64,000 nt of DNA from contig JAKNDB010000067.1 in NCBI GenBank assembly GCA_024305405.1, positions 186,001-250,000 of the forward strand, written 5' to 3'. The position numbers and the translations under genes were made by a program. Below are positions 13,372 to 35,150 of the stretch, piece by piece (positions within the stretch are counted from its first letter, which is position 1; the number at the start of each line of letters is the position of its first letter). The stretch comes from Dirofilaria immitis (lineage: Eukaryota; Nematoda; Chromadorea; Rhabditida; Onchocercidae). The notes beneath the pieces were generated by a model. That model saw nothing but the letters and a program-made list of their open reading frames with translations, searched no databases and was not told the origin of the DNA.

Positions 13372-14755
13372 TTTTCCTTCTCGAATCTCAGATAGAAGAA
13401 TTATTCTTCGAGAGAAGGGAAAAGATTTGATTTCTAAATGAAATATTTTACGCTAATAAATAAATATGTAATGCTGCTATTCACTTTTAAAAATGAAAAT
13501 TCAATTATTGAAGATGAAAGTCAAAAATAAGATGCCACTTTCGAGAATAAATTTATTTCAATTAGAAAGTGAAGTGAAGTGCTTTTATTCTAAGCACAAA
13601 AATCAGTAATTTAACACAAGAATTCCAAAGTTATTAGTAATTTATGATATATTTGCGGGAAATTGGAGTGATAATCAATCAAAGGTGTAGGTGTGTCCCT
13701 TTTCAAACATTTGGAAATGCAATGATGATAATACGACATGTTTCATGATACTGGCTGTTTTAAGTCGATAAAAGTAAATGAGATGATGAGGACGCATTTT
13801 GATGGCAATTATTTTAATAGAAAAAATCTTGAATGGTTTTTTTTTTTTGTTGTAAGATAGCATGGCTGTTTCTTTCATGCTATTTTCTTGTTACAATTAC
13901 CTCCTCTCTTTCATGCCGTTACTTTTACCTGTCGTTGATTTCGTTGAATCATACAGGATCGATATCAATTTTATCGGACAATACTATATCAGTTATCTTT
14001 TGCTTCATTGTAGCAAAGCGCAAACGTTACGAAAAGAGCCAAAAATCTTTCTTCCCTGAATCAACTTGCAAAAATATACTAATAACAATAAATAGGAGTA
14101 TGCATTAAAATAAACACGAATCAAAAATTCATTATTCTTAACTTGTTTGTCCTTATGATTCATTATATTGGATTTTCATTTTATAAGCAAAATACATTCT
14201 TGCACTTCATTTAAATTTTTTACTGACAAAAATTGCAAAAAAACTTCATTATGAATCTATTTTTTCATTTGTATGCCTTTTAGTTAAACAATGTAAAAAG
14301 AAAAACATAAAAATCTACCTGTCATTCTGAGGCATATTCATGTTAGATGATATGACTTTATTCAAGTTAAAACAAGTATTTACAATATGATATAAAATTT
14401 AATAACAAATATAAAAATGATTTTTCCTAAGGTTAACATATTTTACCCGCTTAAAATATCAACTTACTGTTTAAAGTATCATAAAAATAAAATGCATAAA
14501 TGCAATTCAATGTAATTAAATAGAAAACCTGAAAAGAATCATTGGAGGCTTATAAGAAAAATAACATAAGAAGAAAGGAAGACAATGGAAAGGAATCGAA
14601 ATTCTTTTTTAATTGAAAATAACAGATCATTATATAAAAGGTCTTTTTCAAATTTCCTGCTTTTTTTTCGAAATTTTTTCATCATTTTATTTTTTCCTGA
14701 CATAAATCTAACTCTGTTTTTCGATACTTTTCATTTTCGATAATTTCCTTAAAAT
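13372..14755. other. Tyrosinase 5' flank and FAK 3' flank
   Basis: No gene seen. Holds the presumed promoter of the minus-strand tyrosinase gene and the 3' UTR of the minus-strand kinase; TTTATT at 14686-14691 is a possible minus-strand AATAAA for the kinase. Confidence 0.5.
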
Positions 14756-22433
<7,678 letters not shown>

Positions 22434-23676
22434 CACCCTCGTCAATTCATCGACTAATCTTTTTCGCCAGAATTGTTCGATAATTGTTGTTGTCGATTCT
22501 TTTTCTTTAAGCCATCTTCTTCCGGTCGATTAAGTTCTCTTCCACAAGCTACAGCTGTTTTTAATCACTTTCTGCAATCATAAATCACTTTTAATTGATA
22601 AATAATAGTATGCACACTTGGGAATATCATATCATTTATCATTTTCTCTGATTATTTTATAGCAAACTGTACAGAATGCATTATACAACAATAACATTGA
22701 TTGAATTCCGAATTCGCGCTATTTCTTTTATTTAATATTTCAAAAATTTTATCAACAAACAAGAATGTCTCAACCGATTAATAAATCGATAATCGATAAT
22801 TGACTACAATCATAGCAGTTATCTATTCTCTCCTGCTCTCTTACATTTCTATATCATATTTATCAATGTCAATACATAATAGCAAATGAGAGATTAAAAT
22901 GAATCAAACGTTTAACGAATAGAATGAGAATAAGAATGATTGATTTGATCTAAGCAATAAATAACATAGCATTACTGACCAATCTCTCTACCAACTTCTC
23001 CTTTGCCCCATTCTCGACAACGAGAATGCACTGACCGATATTGCTCCTATGTTTTGCCAAATTGTCCTCTTTAAATCTACACTTTAATATTTCGATATCC
23101 AAGCATAAAAGCATATTGAAATTGATTTGAAATGATTATTCAATGATATTTAGAAGAATAAGAGAAGAAAAATACTTAATGAATTAACACTTCCAAATGG
23201 AATATGATAATGCTATCACAAGACTTCTATTATCCCATATCATATCATTTTAGCTTATTAAACATGCTTCAAGTTAACTATCAAGCATTAGGTTTATTAT
23301 GTTAATATGCATTCACAGATAATTTCAAGAGATATATTGGAATTTGATAATTTTCCATACTTTAAAAATAGCGCTCTTTCCTGCAAAGGGCATTGAAAGA
23401 TCGATTATTGGTAAGAGAATTGGTCTTTTGATATCAGTAATGCATTGAGAAACCAACATGAGCGAGTTAGATGGGATTAGTTTGTATCGGATCAAATCAA
23501 TTGGATAATCTGATATCTTATCGTAAAATTTAATCGTTTTTCTTCTGTATCACTTTGATCATACAGTGATTGTCACTTTGATTCATCTGTAATCATTTTC
23601 AGCTTCTTTTTATTGTTGGTGATTGAAATTTTCAACGATAACATTTGGTAACTGTTTGTTAGTTTCTTTCTTTCAG
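22434..23676. other. Head-to-head region between FAK and V-ATPase d; possible FAK 5' exons
   Basis: Presumed divergent promoter. On the minus strand two stretches look coding: 22560-22440 (reads CGRELNRPEEDG and would join the FAK frame with one extra A in the A run at 22499-22503) and about 23050-22979 (GC-richer, two competing open frames: EQYRSVHSRCREWGKG or QCILVVENGAKEKLVERL). They may be N-terminal FAK exons or a separate small gene. Not resolved. Confidence 0.35.
23671..23676 (+). promoter_or_regulatory. Acceptor directly before the V-ATPase d start codon
   Basis: TTTCTTTCAG is followed at once by the ATG at 23677. No coding exon is seen upstream, so this is a likely spliced-leader acceptor giving almost no 5' UTR. 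Confidence 0.6.
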
Positions 23677-25995
23677 ATGGGTGAATGTTTCTTCAACATC
23701 GATCATGGCTATTTGGAGGGTTTGGTCCGTGGATTTAAGGGAGGTATCCTGACGCAAACTGACTATGCCAATCTTATCCAATGCGAAACTCTTGAAGGTT
23801 CCTTTTCTCTTTACAGAATTATAACGGTTATTAAAAATTCTAGTAATTTACCAAAAAAAAAAGGTTGAAACGAAATATTTGGAATCTTCACTTTAAATTC
23901 GAGCATGCGGCTCAGAGAATATTTATTCATATTTCAGATTATAGCATATTTCTTATATTAAAATTTGCGTATTACTATTGTTTCCTTCTGAAAATGAGTT
24001 GCGTACGGGAACCATTTCTCGATCCGTAGTAAATTAGAAATATCAGTCAATGAAAGACAAAAGCCGATTTTTTAAAAAATATGCTCGTGCTGTGTTTATT
24101 CGTTAAAGACATTTGTTAAAAGTTTTCAGATCTGAAACTTCATATTCAATCAACAGATTATGGAAGTTTCCTGGCAAATGAGCCCGGTTCTATAACAGTT
24201 CAGGTATATCATGGGCTACGCGAATACATTAGCACTTTTATGAAGAAATATTTATATATGTATAATTTCATTGCACAGAATCTCTTTTATAATATCCTGG
24301 TTTTAATTTTACAGGTTATTGATGAACGATTGAAAGAAAAGTTGGTGACGGAATTTACACATTTTCGAAATAATGCCCTGCAACCATTATCCACATTTTT
24401 GGACTATATAACGTTAGTTTTAGAATTTATAATATTTGTTTACGTTTATGACTTTTCTAAAACATCCTGATCATCTAATTTTTGCCAAAAACAGTTAAAT
24501 TTAGATATTCATATATGATTGATAACATCACTTTGCTCATTACGGGAACATTACATCAGCGGCCTATCAATGAGCTCATTTCAAAATGTCACCCTCTTGG
24601 TTCTTTTGAACAAATGGAAGCTATTCATATCGCTTCAACACCAGCTGAGCTTTATAATGCCGTCCTTGTGGATACTCCTTTAGGCAAGAGTCATTTTAAT
24701 TTTTAGCCGTAAAATACTTAAAACCTGGCACGATATGTCGCATTTCTGCTCGGATGAAACAATTCAATTATAATTCGAAGTTTAATCCGTATTTTTTCAT
24801 ATTTACTAAATTGCAAGTGTTATTGAAAGAGAGAGTTTCCTTTGTTTTTTTTTCGAATAATGCTGGCTAGCGATCATCAAAATTTCAAATTCCTGTTTTA
24901 ATTTCTTAATGCATTCAATAATATTTTCTGTTTTAATTCTTAATGCACACGTTAGTTCTTCCTTTTGCAGCACCCTACTTTGTTGATTGTATCAATGAAC
25001 AGGACTTAGATGAAATGAATGTGGAAATAATTCGTAATACTTTATATCGCTCCTATTTAGAAGACTTCTATAAATTTTGCAAACGTTTAGGAGGCAAGAC
25101 AGCAGAATGTATGAGTGAAATTCTCGCGGTATGTTTGCAACAAATATATTTATTATGTTATAGGTAGATAATGTTTAACTAACTGTTTGGATTAGTAGAT
25201 ATATATTGTTCATGATTACATACGTAATTGTCTCTTTTGGATTCAACAAAGTTGCCTTTTGTAATGGATCATCCTCACGTTGGGTTAATATTAGATAATG
25301 TTTAACTAACTATTTGGATTGGCAGCTATAATTCTTTTTACCAGGATTTTTATAGTTCGAAGCAGACCGACGTGCCATTATAATAACAATCAATAGCTTT
25401 GATACTGAGCTCTCCAAAGATGATCGAGCCAAGCTTTACCCACGATGTGGAAAACTTTATCCCGAAGGTATATTCTTTGACGTTTAATATTGAGGTATAG
25501 AAAATTAATACTTATTTTCAATTAAGGATTGATTGGTTTGTCGAAGGCGGATGATTACGAACAAGTCAAACAAGTCTGTGAATATTATTCAGATTACCGT
25601 GCGCTGTTTGAAGGATCTGGTCTACATCCAGGCGAAAAGGCGCTCGAAGACAAGTTTTTAGAATATGAAGTAAATTATGCATTATATTGTTATTTTCAGT
25701 ATTAAATATATAGATTGAAGTCCCTAAAGTTTTTATTTTATGGCAATAAATAAAACTTGAGATTTAGTTCTGTGCAACTGTTTATCACGTTATTATTTAA
25801 GACTAAGCCAAATTTTTGTTACAATAATTTCAGGTAAAACTGAACGTTCTATCATTTTTGCATCAATTCCATTTCGGTATATTTTATGCATTCATCAAAC
25901 TCAAAGAGCAAGAAATGAGAAATATTATTTGGATCGCAGAATGTATATCTCAAAGGCATCGAGCTAAAATCGATAATTACATTCCGATTCTGTGA
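23677..25995 (+). CDS. vha-16: V-type proton ATPase V0 subunit d (AC39)
   Basis: Subunit d sits on the cytosolic face of the membrane V0 sector and couples the c-ring to the central stalk of the proton pump. Exons: 23677-23797, 24130-24203, 24315-24412, 24505-24683, 24971-25128, 25356-25467, 25527-25669, 25834-25995; all phases agree and give 348 aa, the usual family length. Recognisable family segments in order: [22 protein letters not shown]-like (LIQCETLE), [109 protein letters not shown], and the C-terminus [14 protein letters not shown]. Exon 4 ends with a GC donor (TTAG, then GCAAG) rather than GT, and the join gives Ala as in the family. Ends convergent with rps-15. Confidence 0.98.
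25166..25323. repeat. Dispersed 32-bp direct repeat in V-ATPase d intron 5
   Basis: TAGATAATGTTTAACTAACT followed by a TTTGGATT stretch occurs at about 25166-25197 and again at 25292-25323, with few mismatches. Confidence 0.75.
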
Positions 25996-26813
25996 AACTT
26001 CATTCGTTTTTGTAGAAATTCTATGGTTTTCTCTTGATTCCTTCCTGTTGACTGTAGGAAGATCATCTTGTATTGTAAATCAATCATGATTAATTGTTCA
26101 GTACTCTACCTGTCACGGAACTATCATGCGTGATTTTCAAAGATTAGTATTTTTGTATTTACACCGCTTTGATAGATTTAATCCAATTTGCTATTCTCTT
26201 AATTAGTTAAAATAATTTATGATTTCATTCATATGACGAACTTGTGTACTATCCGGTTTTGTATATCTTAATCATAGACAGAACTTTATTTATTGATCAA
26301 AATTTTCAATTTATTATACTCTGATTAAATATATTTCTCCAAAATTGGTAATAGTTCTATGTGGCCATTTATTATCTATGAATACGAATGTGGCCACTTA
26401 TTATCTATGAATACAGGAAATCAGACTTAGTTCTGCAATGAATGTATCGTTAGAATAATGGTAGGAAAGAAGATTTCAAGATCTTGGAGATTTGGATCAA
26501 ACAATCGTAATAACCTTCGAACGAATTTTGCCATTTTCTTTATTATAAAATACCGTAGGACAGAATTTCTTCATAAGGCAATATAATATTATTGGCTTTA
26601 ATTCTAAATTTCAGCTAGACACACAAAAGTACGCAAAACTCATGAATCACAGTAATTCAAATTATTAAAGTCCTATTCTGTTCATATGTACGAATCAGAA
26701 AAACTCGGAGTGCTATCATCACAAGCAAATCATCGATAACTTATTTATTGTTTTCTTCATATGTTAGAACAAAACATTTGTTGGTTACCGTCTTAACAAT
26801 AATATATTATTCA
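25996..26813. other. 3' flanks of V-ATPase d (+) and rps-15 (-)
   Basis: No gene seen. Contains a short imperfect tandem duplication near 26358-26415 around TATTATCTATGAATAC. Confidence 0.6.
26744..26749 (-). promoter_or_regulatory. Polyadenylation signal of rps-15
   Basis: TTTATT on plus is AATAAA on minus, about 65 bases past the rps-15 stop codon at 26814-26816. Confidence 0.6.
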
Positions 26814-28451
<1,638 letters not shown>

Positions 28452-28486
28452 ACTTGTTAGGTAATAGTTTACAATAATAACAAATT

Positions 28487-28489
28487 CTG
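28487..28489 (-). promoter_or_regulatory. Likely spliced-leader acceptor of rps-15
   Basis: On the minus strand TTTTTTCGATTGCAG lies about 36 bases before the ATG at 28451, with no coding exon beyond it. Confidence 0.4.
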
Positions 28490-29552
28490 CAATCGAAAAA
28501 AAGATTTAATCTGTGTATGATACTAACTACTATCACATGAAAAAAATAACTTGAATAATCTACTAAATTCATTTCATTATGCATTCTTTCCTAATTGTCA
28601 TTTGACTATAGAGAAATCTTAGATCTCGACAACCAAAAAGTTCATTAGTCTCAAATTTTTAAAGATTGGACTTAATTTGCTTTAGTTCATATTTCCTTCC
28701 ATAAAGTTTAACTGGAGAATTCCATGACCTGGTGGCAAGGAGCAAACATCTTCAACTTAAGTACTTGAAGTTAGAATATCAAATTACTTAAGTACTTTAA
28801 GTATTAAAACGACTTAGATGACTTAGAGTGCTGAAATCAGAAAGTATTTAATTTAATCAAACAGTTTACATTACAAAATGTCTGATCAGCGGATAATAAA
28901 ACGAGAAGTCCTGATGAGTGATACTGCTCATTCCGCTCTACTGACTGAGCCAAGTTATCATCAGAAAAGTTATCTAATAAAATTATCGCTCTTCCTGGCT
29001 TCTCTAAGTGACATGTCTTAGATAATCTAAAAATTAATCACCGCAGCAAATTCAAAATAACACAAATCTCCAGATTGATAGACACCTAAAAGCTTGGATT
29101 TCTTAAATCACATCAAACCATTTGTACTGCCATTCTTGGTAGCGTTATGAAATAATTCGTCTTACTGGATGCTAGAAAGAAAAGTCGAGAAGCGAAGAAT
29201 TGAATCGATTTTGGCTATGTTATTCTTAAGTCTGTGAGACATGTGGGGTTGATGAAAAAGAAAAGAAAGAAGAGCAAGTAAATTAAAGTTCTCTTGTTAT
29301 ACTAGAAGGTGTGCTGTATAAAAAAACAACAAAGAATATGTTATTTTCTCGGAGAATTAGGATGAAAAGTTTATTGTGTAATAGGCTTAGGCGACATCAT
29401 ATCATTATGTACTCTTTTGCTATTAATTGTTTCTCATCTCTTTTACATCGTTTTTTTTTTTTTTAACATTATCGAACATATCACTATATCTTTCTTTCTG
29501 TCAAAAAATTTTTTTTTGTCAGCTATTATTTGTATTTATAAAATTGAAAATG
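28490..29552. other. rps-15 promoter side, no further gene
   Basis: Slightly less AT-rich than the surroundings at 28700-29300. Short direct repeats of TTAAGTACTT type near 28755-28805. No open frame of note. A tRNA-like A box on minus near 28925-28950 lacks a B box. Confidence 0.5.
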
Positions 29553-32500
29553 TATAAATTATGATTGTGATAAGAGATGTGATTAATGATATATTTTAAA
29601 TTATCTATCATAATAATTATGGTATAAATTATGATTGTGATAAGAGATGTGATTAATGATATATCTTAAATTATCTATCATAACAATTATGGTATAAATT
29701 ATGATTGTGATAAGAGATGTGATTAATGATATATCTTAAATTATCTATCATAACAATTATGGTATAAATTATGATTGTGATAAGAGATGTGATTAATGAT
29801 ATATCTTAAATTATCTATCATAACAATTATGGTATAAATTATGATTGTGATAAGAGATGTGATTAATGATATATTTTAAATTATCTATCATAATAATTAT
29901 GGTATAAATTATGATTGTGATAAGAGATGTGATTAATGATATATTTTAAATTATCTATCATAATAATTATGGTATAAATTATGATTGTGATAAGAGATGT
30001 GATTAATGATATATTTTAAATTATCTATCATAACAATTATGGTATAAATTATGATTGTGATAAGAGATGTGATTAATGATATATTTTAAGTTATCTATCA
30101 TAATAATTATGGTATAAATTATGATTGTGATAAGAGATGTGATTAATGATATATCTTAAATTATCTATCATAACAATTATGGTATAAATTATGATTGTGA
30201 TAAGAGATGTGATTAATGATATATCTTAAATTATCTATCATAACAATTATGGTATAAATTATGATTGTGATAAGGGATGTGATTAATGATATATCTTAAA
30301 TTATCTATCATAACAATTATGGTATAAATTATGATTGTGATAAGAGATGTGATTAATGATATATTTTAAGTTATCTATCATAATAATTATGGTATAAATT
30401 ATGATTGTGATAAGAGATGTGATTAATGATATATCTTAAGTTATCTATCATAATAATTATGGTATAAATTATGATTGTGATAAGAGATGTGAATAATGAT
30501 ATATCTTAAATTATCTATCATAACAATTATGGTATAAATTATGATTGTGATAAGAGATGTGATTAATGATATATCTTAAATTATCTATCATAACAATTAT
30601 GGTATAAATTATGATTGTGATAAGAGATGTGATTAATGATATATCTTAAATTATCTATCATAACAATTATGGTATAAATTATGATTGTGATAAGAGATGT
30701 GATTAATGATATATTTTAAATTATCTATCATAATAATTATGGTATAAATTATGATTGTGATAAGAGATGTGATTAATGATATATTTTAAATTATCTATCA
30801 TAACAATTATGGTATAAATTATGATTGTGATAAGAGATGTGATTAATGATATATTTTAAGTTATCTATCATAATAATTATGGTATAAATTATGATTGTGA
30901 TAAGAGATGTGATTAATGATATATCTTAAATTATCTATCATAACAATTATGGTATAAATTATGATTGTGATAAGAGATGTGATTAATGATATATTTTAAG
31001 TTATCTATCATAATAATTATGGTATAAATTATGATTGTGATAAGAGATGTGATTAATGATATATCTTAAGTTATCTATCATAATAATTATGGTATAAATT
31101 ATGATTGTGATAAGAGATGTGAATAATGATATATCTTAAATTATCTATCATAACAATTATGGTATAAATTATGATTGTGATAAGAGATGTGATTAATGAT
31201 ATATCTTAAATTATCTATCATAACAATTATGGTATAAATTATGATTGTGATAAGAGATGTGATTAATGATATATCTTAAATTATCTATCATAACAATTAT
31301 GGTATAAATTATGATTGTGATAAGAGATGTGATTAATGATATATTTTAAATTATCTATCATAATAATTATGGTATAAATTATGATTGTGATAAGAGATGT
31401 GATTAATGATATATTTTAAATTATCTATCATAATAATTATGGTATAAATTATGATTGTGATAAGAGATGTGATTAATGATATATTTTAAGTTATCTATCA
31501 TAATAATTATGGTATAAATTATGATTGTGATAAGAGATGTGATTAATAATATATCTTAAATTATCTATCATAACAATTATGGTATAAATTATGATTGTGA
31601 TAAGAGATGTGATTAATGATATATTTTAAATTATCTATCATAACAATTATGGTATAAATTATGATTGTGATAAGAGATGTGATTAATGATATATTTTAAG
31701 TTATCTATCATAATAATTATGGTATAAATTATGATTGTGATAAGAGATGTGATTAATGATATATTTTAAATTATCTATCATAATAATTATGGTATAAATT
31801 ATGATTGTGATAAGAGATGTGATTAATGATATATTTTAAGTTATCTATCATAATAATTATGGTATAAATTATGATTGTGATAAGAGATGTGATTAATGAT
31901 ATATCTTAAGTTATCTATCATAATAATTATGGTATAAATTATGATTGTGATAAGGGATGTGATTAATAATATATCTTAAATTATCTATCATAACAATTAT
32001 GGTATAAATTATGATTGTGATAAGAGATGTGATTAATGATATATTTTAAATTATCTATCATAACAATTATGGTATAAATTATGATTGTGATAAGAGATGT
32101 GATTAATGATATATTTTAAATTATCTATCATAACAATTATGGTATAAATTATGATTGTGATAAGAGATGTGATTAATGATATATTTTAAGTTATCTATCA
32201 TAATAATTATGGTATAAATTATGATTGTGATAAGAGATGTGATTAATGATATATCTTAAATTATCTATCATAACAATTATGGTATAAATTATGATTGTGA
32301 TAAGAGATGTGATTAATGATATATCTTAAATTATCTATCATAACAATTATGGTATAAATTATGATTGTGATAAGAGATGTGATTAATGATATATCTTAAA
32401 TTATCGATCATAACAATTATGGTATAAATTATGATTGTGATAAGAGATGTGATTAATGATATATTTTAAATTATCTATCATAATAATTATGGTATAAATT

Positions 32501-33967
32501 ATGATTGTGATAAGAGATGTGATTAATGATATATTTTAAATTATCTATCATAATAATTATGGTATAAATTATGATTGTGATAAGAGATGTGATTAATGAT
32601 ATATTTTAAGTTATCTATCATAATAATTATGGTATAAATTATGATTGTGATAAGAGATGTGATTAATGATATATCTTAAGTTATCTATCATAATAATTAT
32701 GGTATAAATTATGATTGTGATAAGGGATGTGATTAATAATATATCTTAAATTATCTATCATAACAATTATGGTATAAATTATGATTGTGATAAGAGATGT
32801 GATTAATGATATATTTTAAATTATCTATCATAACAATTATGGTATAAATTATGATTGTGATAAGAGATGTGATTAATGATATATTTTAAATTATCTATCA
32901 TAACAATTATGGTATAAATTATGATTGTGATAAGAGATGTGATTAATGATATATTTTAAGTTATCTATCATAATAATTATGGTATAAATTATGATTGTGA
33001 TAAGAGATGTGATTAATGATATATCTTAAATTATCTATCATAACAATTATGGTATAAATTATGATTGTGATAAGAGATGTGATTAATGATATATCTTAAA
33101 TTATCTATCATAACAATTATGGTATAAATTATGATTGTGATAAGAGATGTGATTAATGATATATCTTAAATTATCTGATCATAACAATTATGGTATAAAT
33201 TATGATTGTGATAAGAGATGTGATTAATGATATATTTTAAATTATCTATCATAATAATTATGGTATAAATTATGATTGTGATAAGAGATGTGATTAATGA
33301 TATATTTTAAATTATCTATCATAATAATTATGGTATAAATTATGATTGTGATAAGAGATGTGATTAATGATATATTTTAAGTTATCTATCATAATAATTA
33401 TGGTATAAATTATGATTGTGATAAGAGATGTGATTAATGATATATCTTAAGTTATCTATCATAATAATTATGGTATAAATTATGATTGTGATAAGGGATG
33501 TGATTAATGATATATCTTAAATTATCTATCATAACAATTATGGTATAAATTATGATTGTGATAAGAGATGTGATTAATGATATATTTTAAATTATCTATC
33601 ATAACAATTATGGTATAAATTATGATTGTGATAAGAGATGTGATTAATGATATATTTTAAATTATCTATCATAACAATTATGGTATAAATTATGATTGTG
33701 ATAAGAGATGTGATTAATGATATATTTTAAGTTATCTATCATAATAATTATGGTATAAATTATGATTGTGATAAGAGATGTGATTAATGATATATCTTAA
33801 ATTATCTATCATAACAATTATGGTATAAATTATGATTGTGATAAGAGATGTGATTAATGATATATCTTAAATTATCTATCATAACAATTATGGTATAAAT
33901 TATGATTGTGATAAGAGATGTGATTAATGATATATCTTAAATTATCTATCATAACAATTATGGTATA
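29553..33967. repeat. Satellite array, about 63 copies of a 70-bp unit, with higher-order repeats
   Basis: The unit starts TATAAATTATGATTGTGATA and ends near ATAAYAATTATGG. Copies are almost identical; they differ at a few fixed sites: T/C in ATAT[T/C]TTAA, A/G in TTAA[A/G]TTATC, T/C in ATAA[T/C]AATTATGG, and rarer GAGAT/GGGAT, GATTAAT/GAATAAT, AATGAT/AATAAT. One copy (33123-33193) has an inserted G (TTATCTGATC). Typed by the three main sites, units 31-41, 42-52 and 53-63 repeat as an 11-unit block of 770 bp, and units 12-20 and 21-29 as a 9-unit block of 630 bp. No coding potential. It lies between rps-15 and the ABCA gene. Confidence 0.98.
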
Positions 33968-34309
33968 CTTTTTTTTGATAGTATGTGTTTGAAAATATTA
34001 TAAAATCGATAGTTTTAAGTTTTTTAAATTAGCCAAATAATTGATAATAGTCTGCTAGCTTAGGATGAAGTTTATCTTTTTATCTGTAAAATTGATTGAT
34101 TTGTTATCTTTCTTTCTTATACTTTTATTACACTTTTTATCAGAGCAAAATAGGTCATTATCATATAACTTCTTGTTGATTGATTACTTACTGTGATATA
34201 TCATATTTAATAAAAATATTGCATATATTTAAAGAATTGATGGAATAATTTGCATTTTATTTTTAACTTCCAGGATCAATAAAAATGAAAATAGAGATGG
34301 AAATGATAA

Positions 34310-34389
34310 GATCAATTGGAGGGATTAATGGAGAGATCAATTAGAGGGATCAATGGAGAGATCAATTAGAGGGATCAATTGAAAGATCA
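34310..34389. repeat. 25-bp tandem repeat, three copies
   Basis: Unit based on GATCAATTAGAGGGATCAAT plus GGAGA, three consecutive slightly diverged copies. Confidence 0.85.
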
Positions 34390-34516
34390 CACATATATAT
34401 TGGTCAGAATGGGAAAATTTATTATAATAAACAATTCAACTAATTTTATAATGTAATTTTGAACAAATTTCAAATTTTATACTTAATTTTAATAATATTA
34501 TTATTATAAATGAACC

Positions 34517-34742
34517 TTCTCTTTCTCTTCCTTCTCTTCTTCTTCTTCTTCTTTTTAATCTCTTCCTGCTCTTCTCTTTCCTCCTTCTCCTCCTCCTCTT
34601 CCTCGTCCTTCTCCTTTTCCTCGTCCTTCTTTTCTTCCTCATCCTCCTCTTCCTCCTCCTTATCCTTGTACTCCTCCTCTTCTTCATCCTCTTCTTCCCT
34701 CTTTCTCTCTGTCTCTCTCTTTTTCTCTTTTCTTTTTCTCTC
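34517..34742. repeat. Polypyrimidine (CTT/CTC-rich) low-complexity tract
   Basis: More than 200 bases almost purely C and T on the plus strand. It creates false Ser-rich (+) and Lys/Arg-rich (-) open frames. Confidence 0.9.
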
Positions 34743-34930
34743 TTTCTTTCTTAAATATATGAATATTAAACTTTCTAATATATTCTCATAAATGATAAGA
34801 TTAAAATGATCAATTGTTGTTGAAGAAATTTCTTACTACAATTTCTTTCTCAATGATAGAGTAGTGATGAAAAATTTGAGTAATTTAAAGATTTAAAAGA
34901 AACTATGGAATAATCCTGTTTTATTTTTCC

Positions 34931-34934
<4 letters not shown>

Positions 34935-34974
<40 letters not shown>

Positions 34975-34990
34975 CTCTCTCTCTCTCTCT
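34935..34990. repeat. (CT)n microsatellite
   Basis: About 27 CT units with one small interruption. Confidence 0.95.
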
Positions 34991-35104
34991 TTTGATGACT
35001 GATTATTGTCAACTGTTTTTAAAGTACTTTAAATTTACTAGAACTTTTTTCGTACTTTAAATTTATTAGTGATATTTTTTTCAATTCACATTTCTATTTT
35101 TTGG

Positions 35105-35150
35105 CTATTGCTTATCATAAAACAGGTCTATTGCTTATCATAAAACAGGT
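35105..35150. repeat. 23-bp tandem duplication
   Basis: CTATTGCTTATCATAAAACA plus GGT occurs twice in a row, perfectly. Confidence 0.95.

Noticed and set aside
28911..28955. tRNA-like sequence on the minus strand (TGGCTCAGTCAGTAGAGC)
   Set aside because: The D-arm/A box looks right, but there is no B box (GGTTCRANYCC) and no matching acceptor stem; at most a tRNA relic or chance.
29553..33967. CRISPR array
   Set aside because: The units abut with no unique spacers and lie in a nematode gene context; it is a satellite.
34436..34791. Ser-rich (+) and Lys/Arg-rich (-) open frames
   Set aside because: Both are by-products of the CT-rich low-complexity tract.
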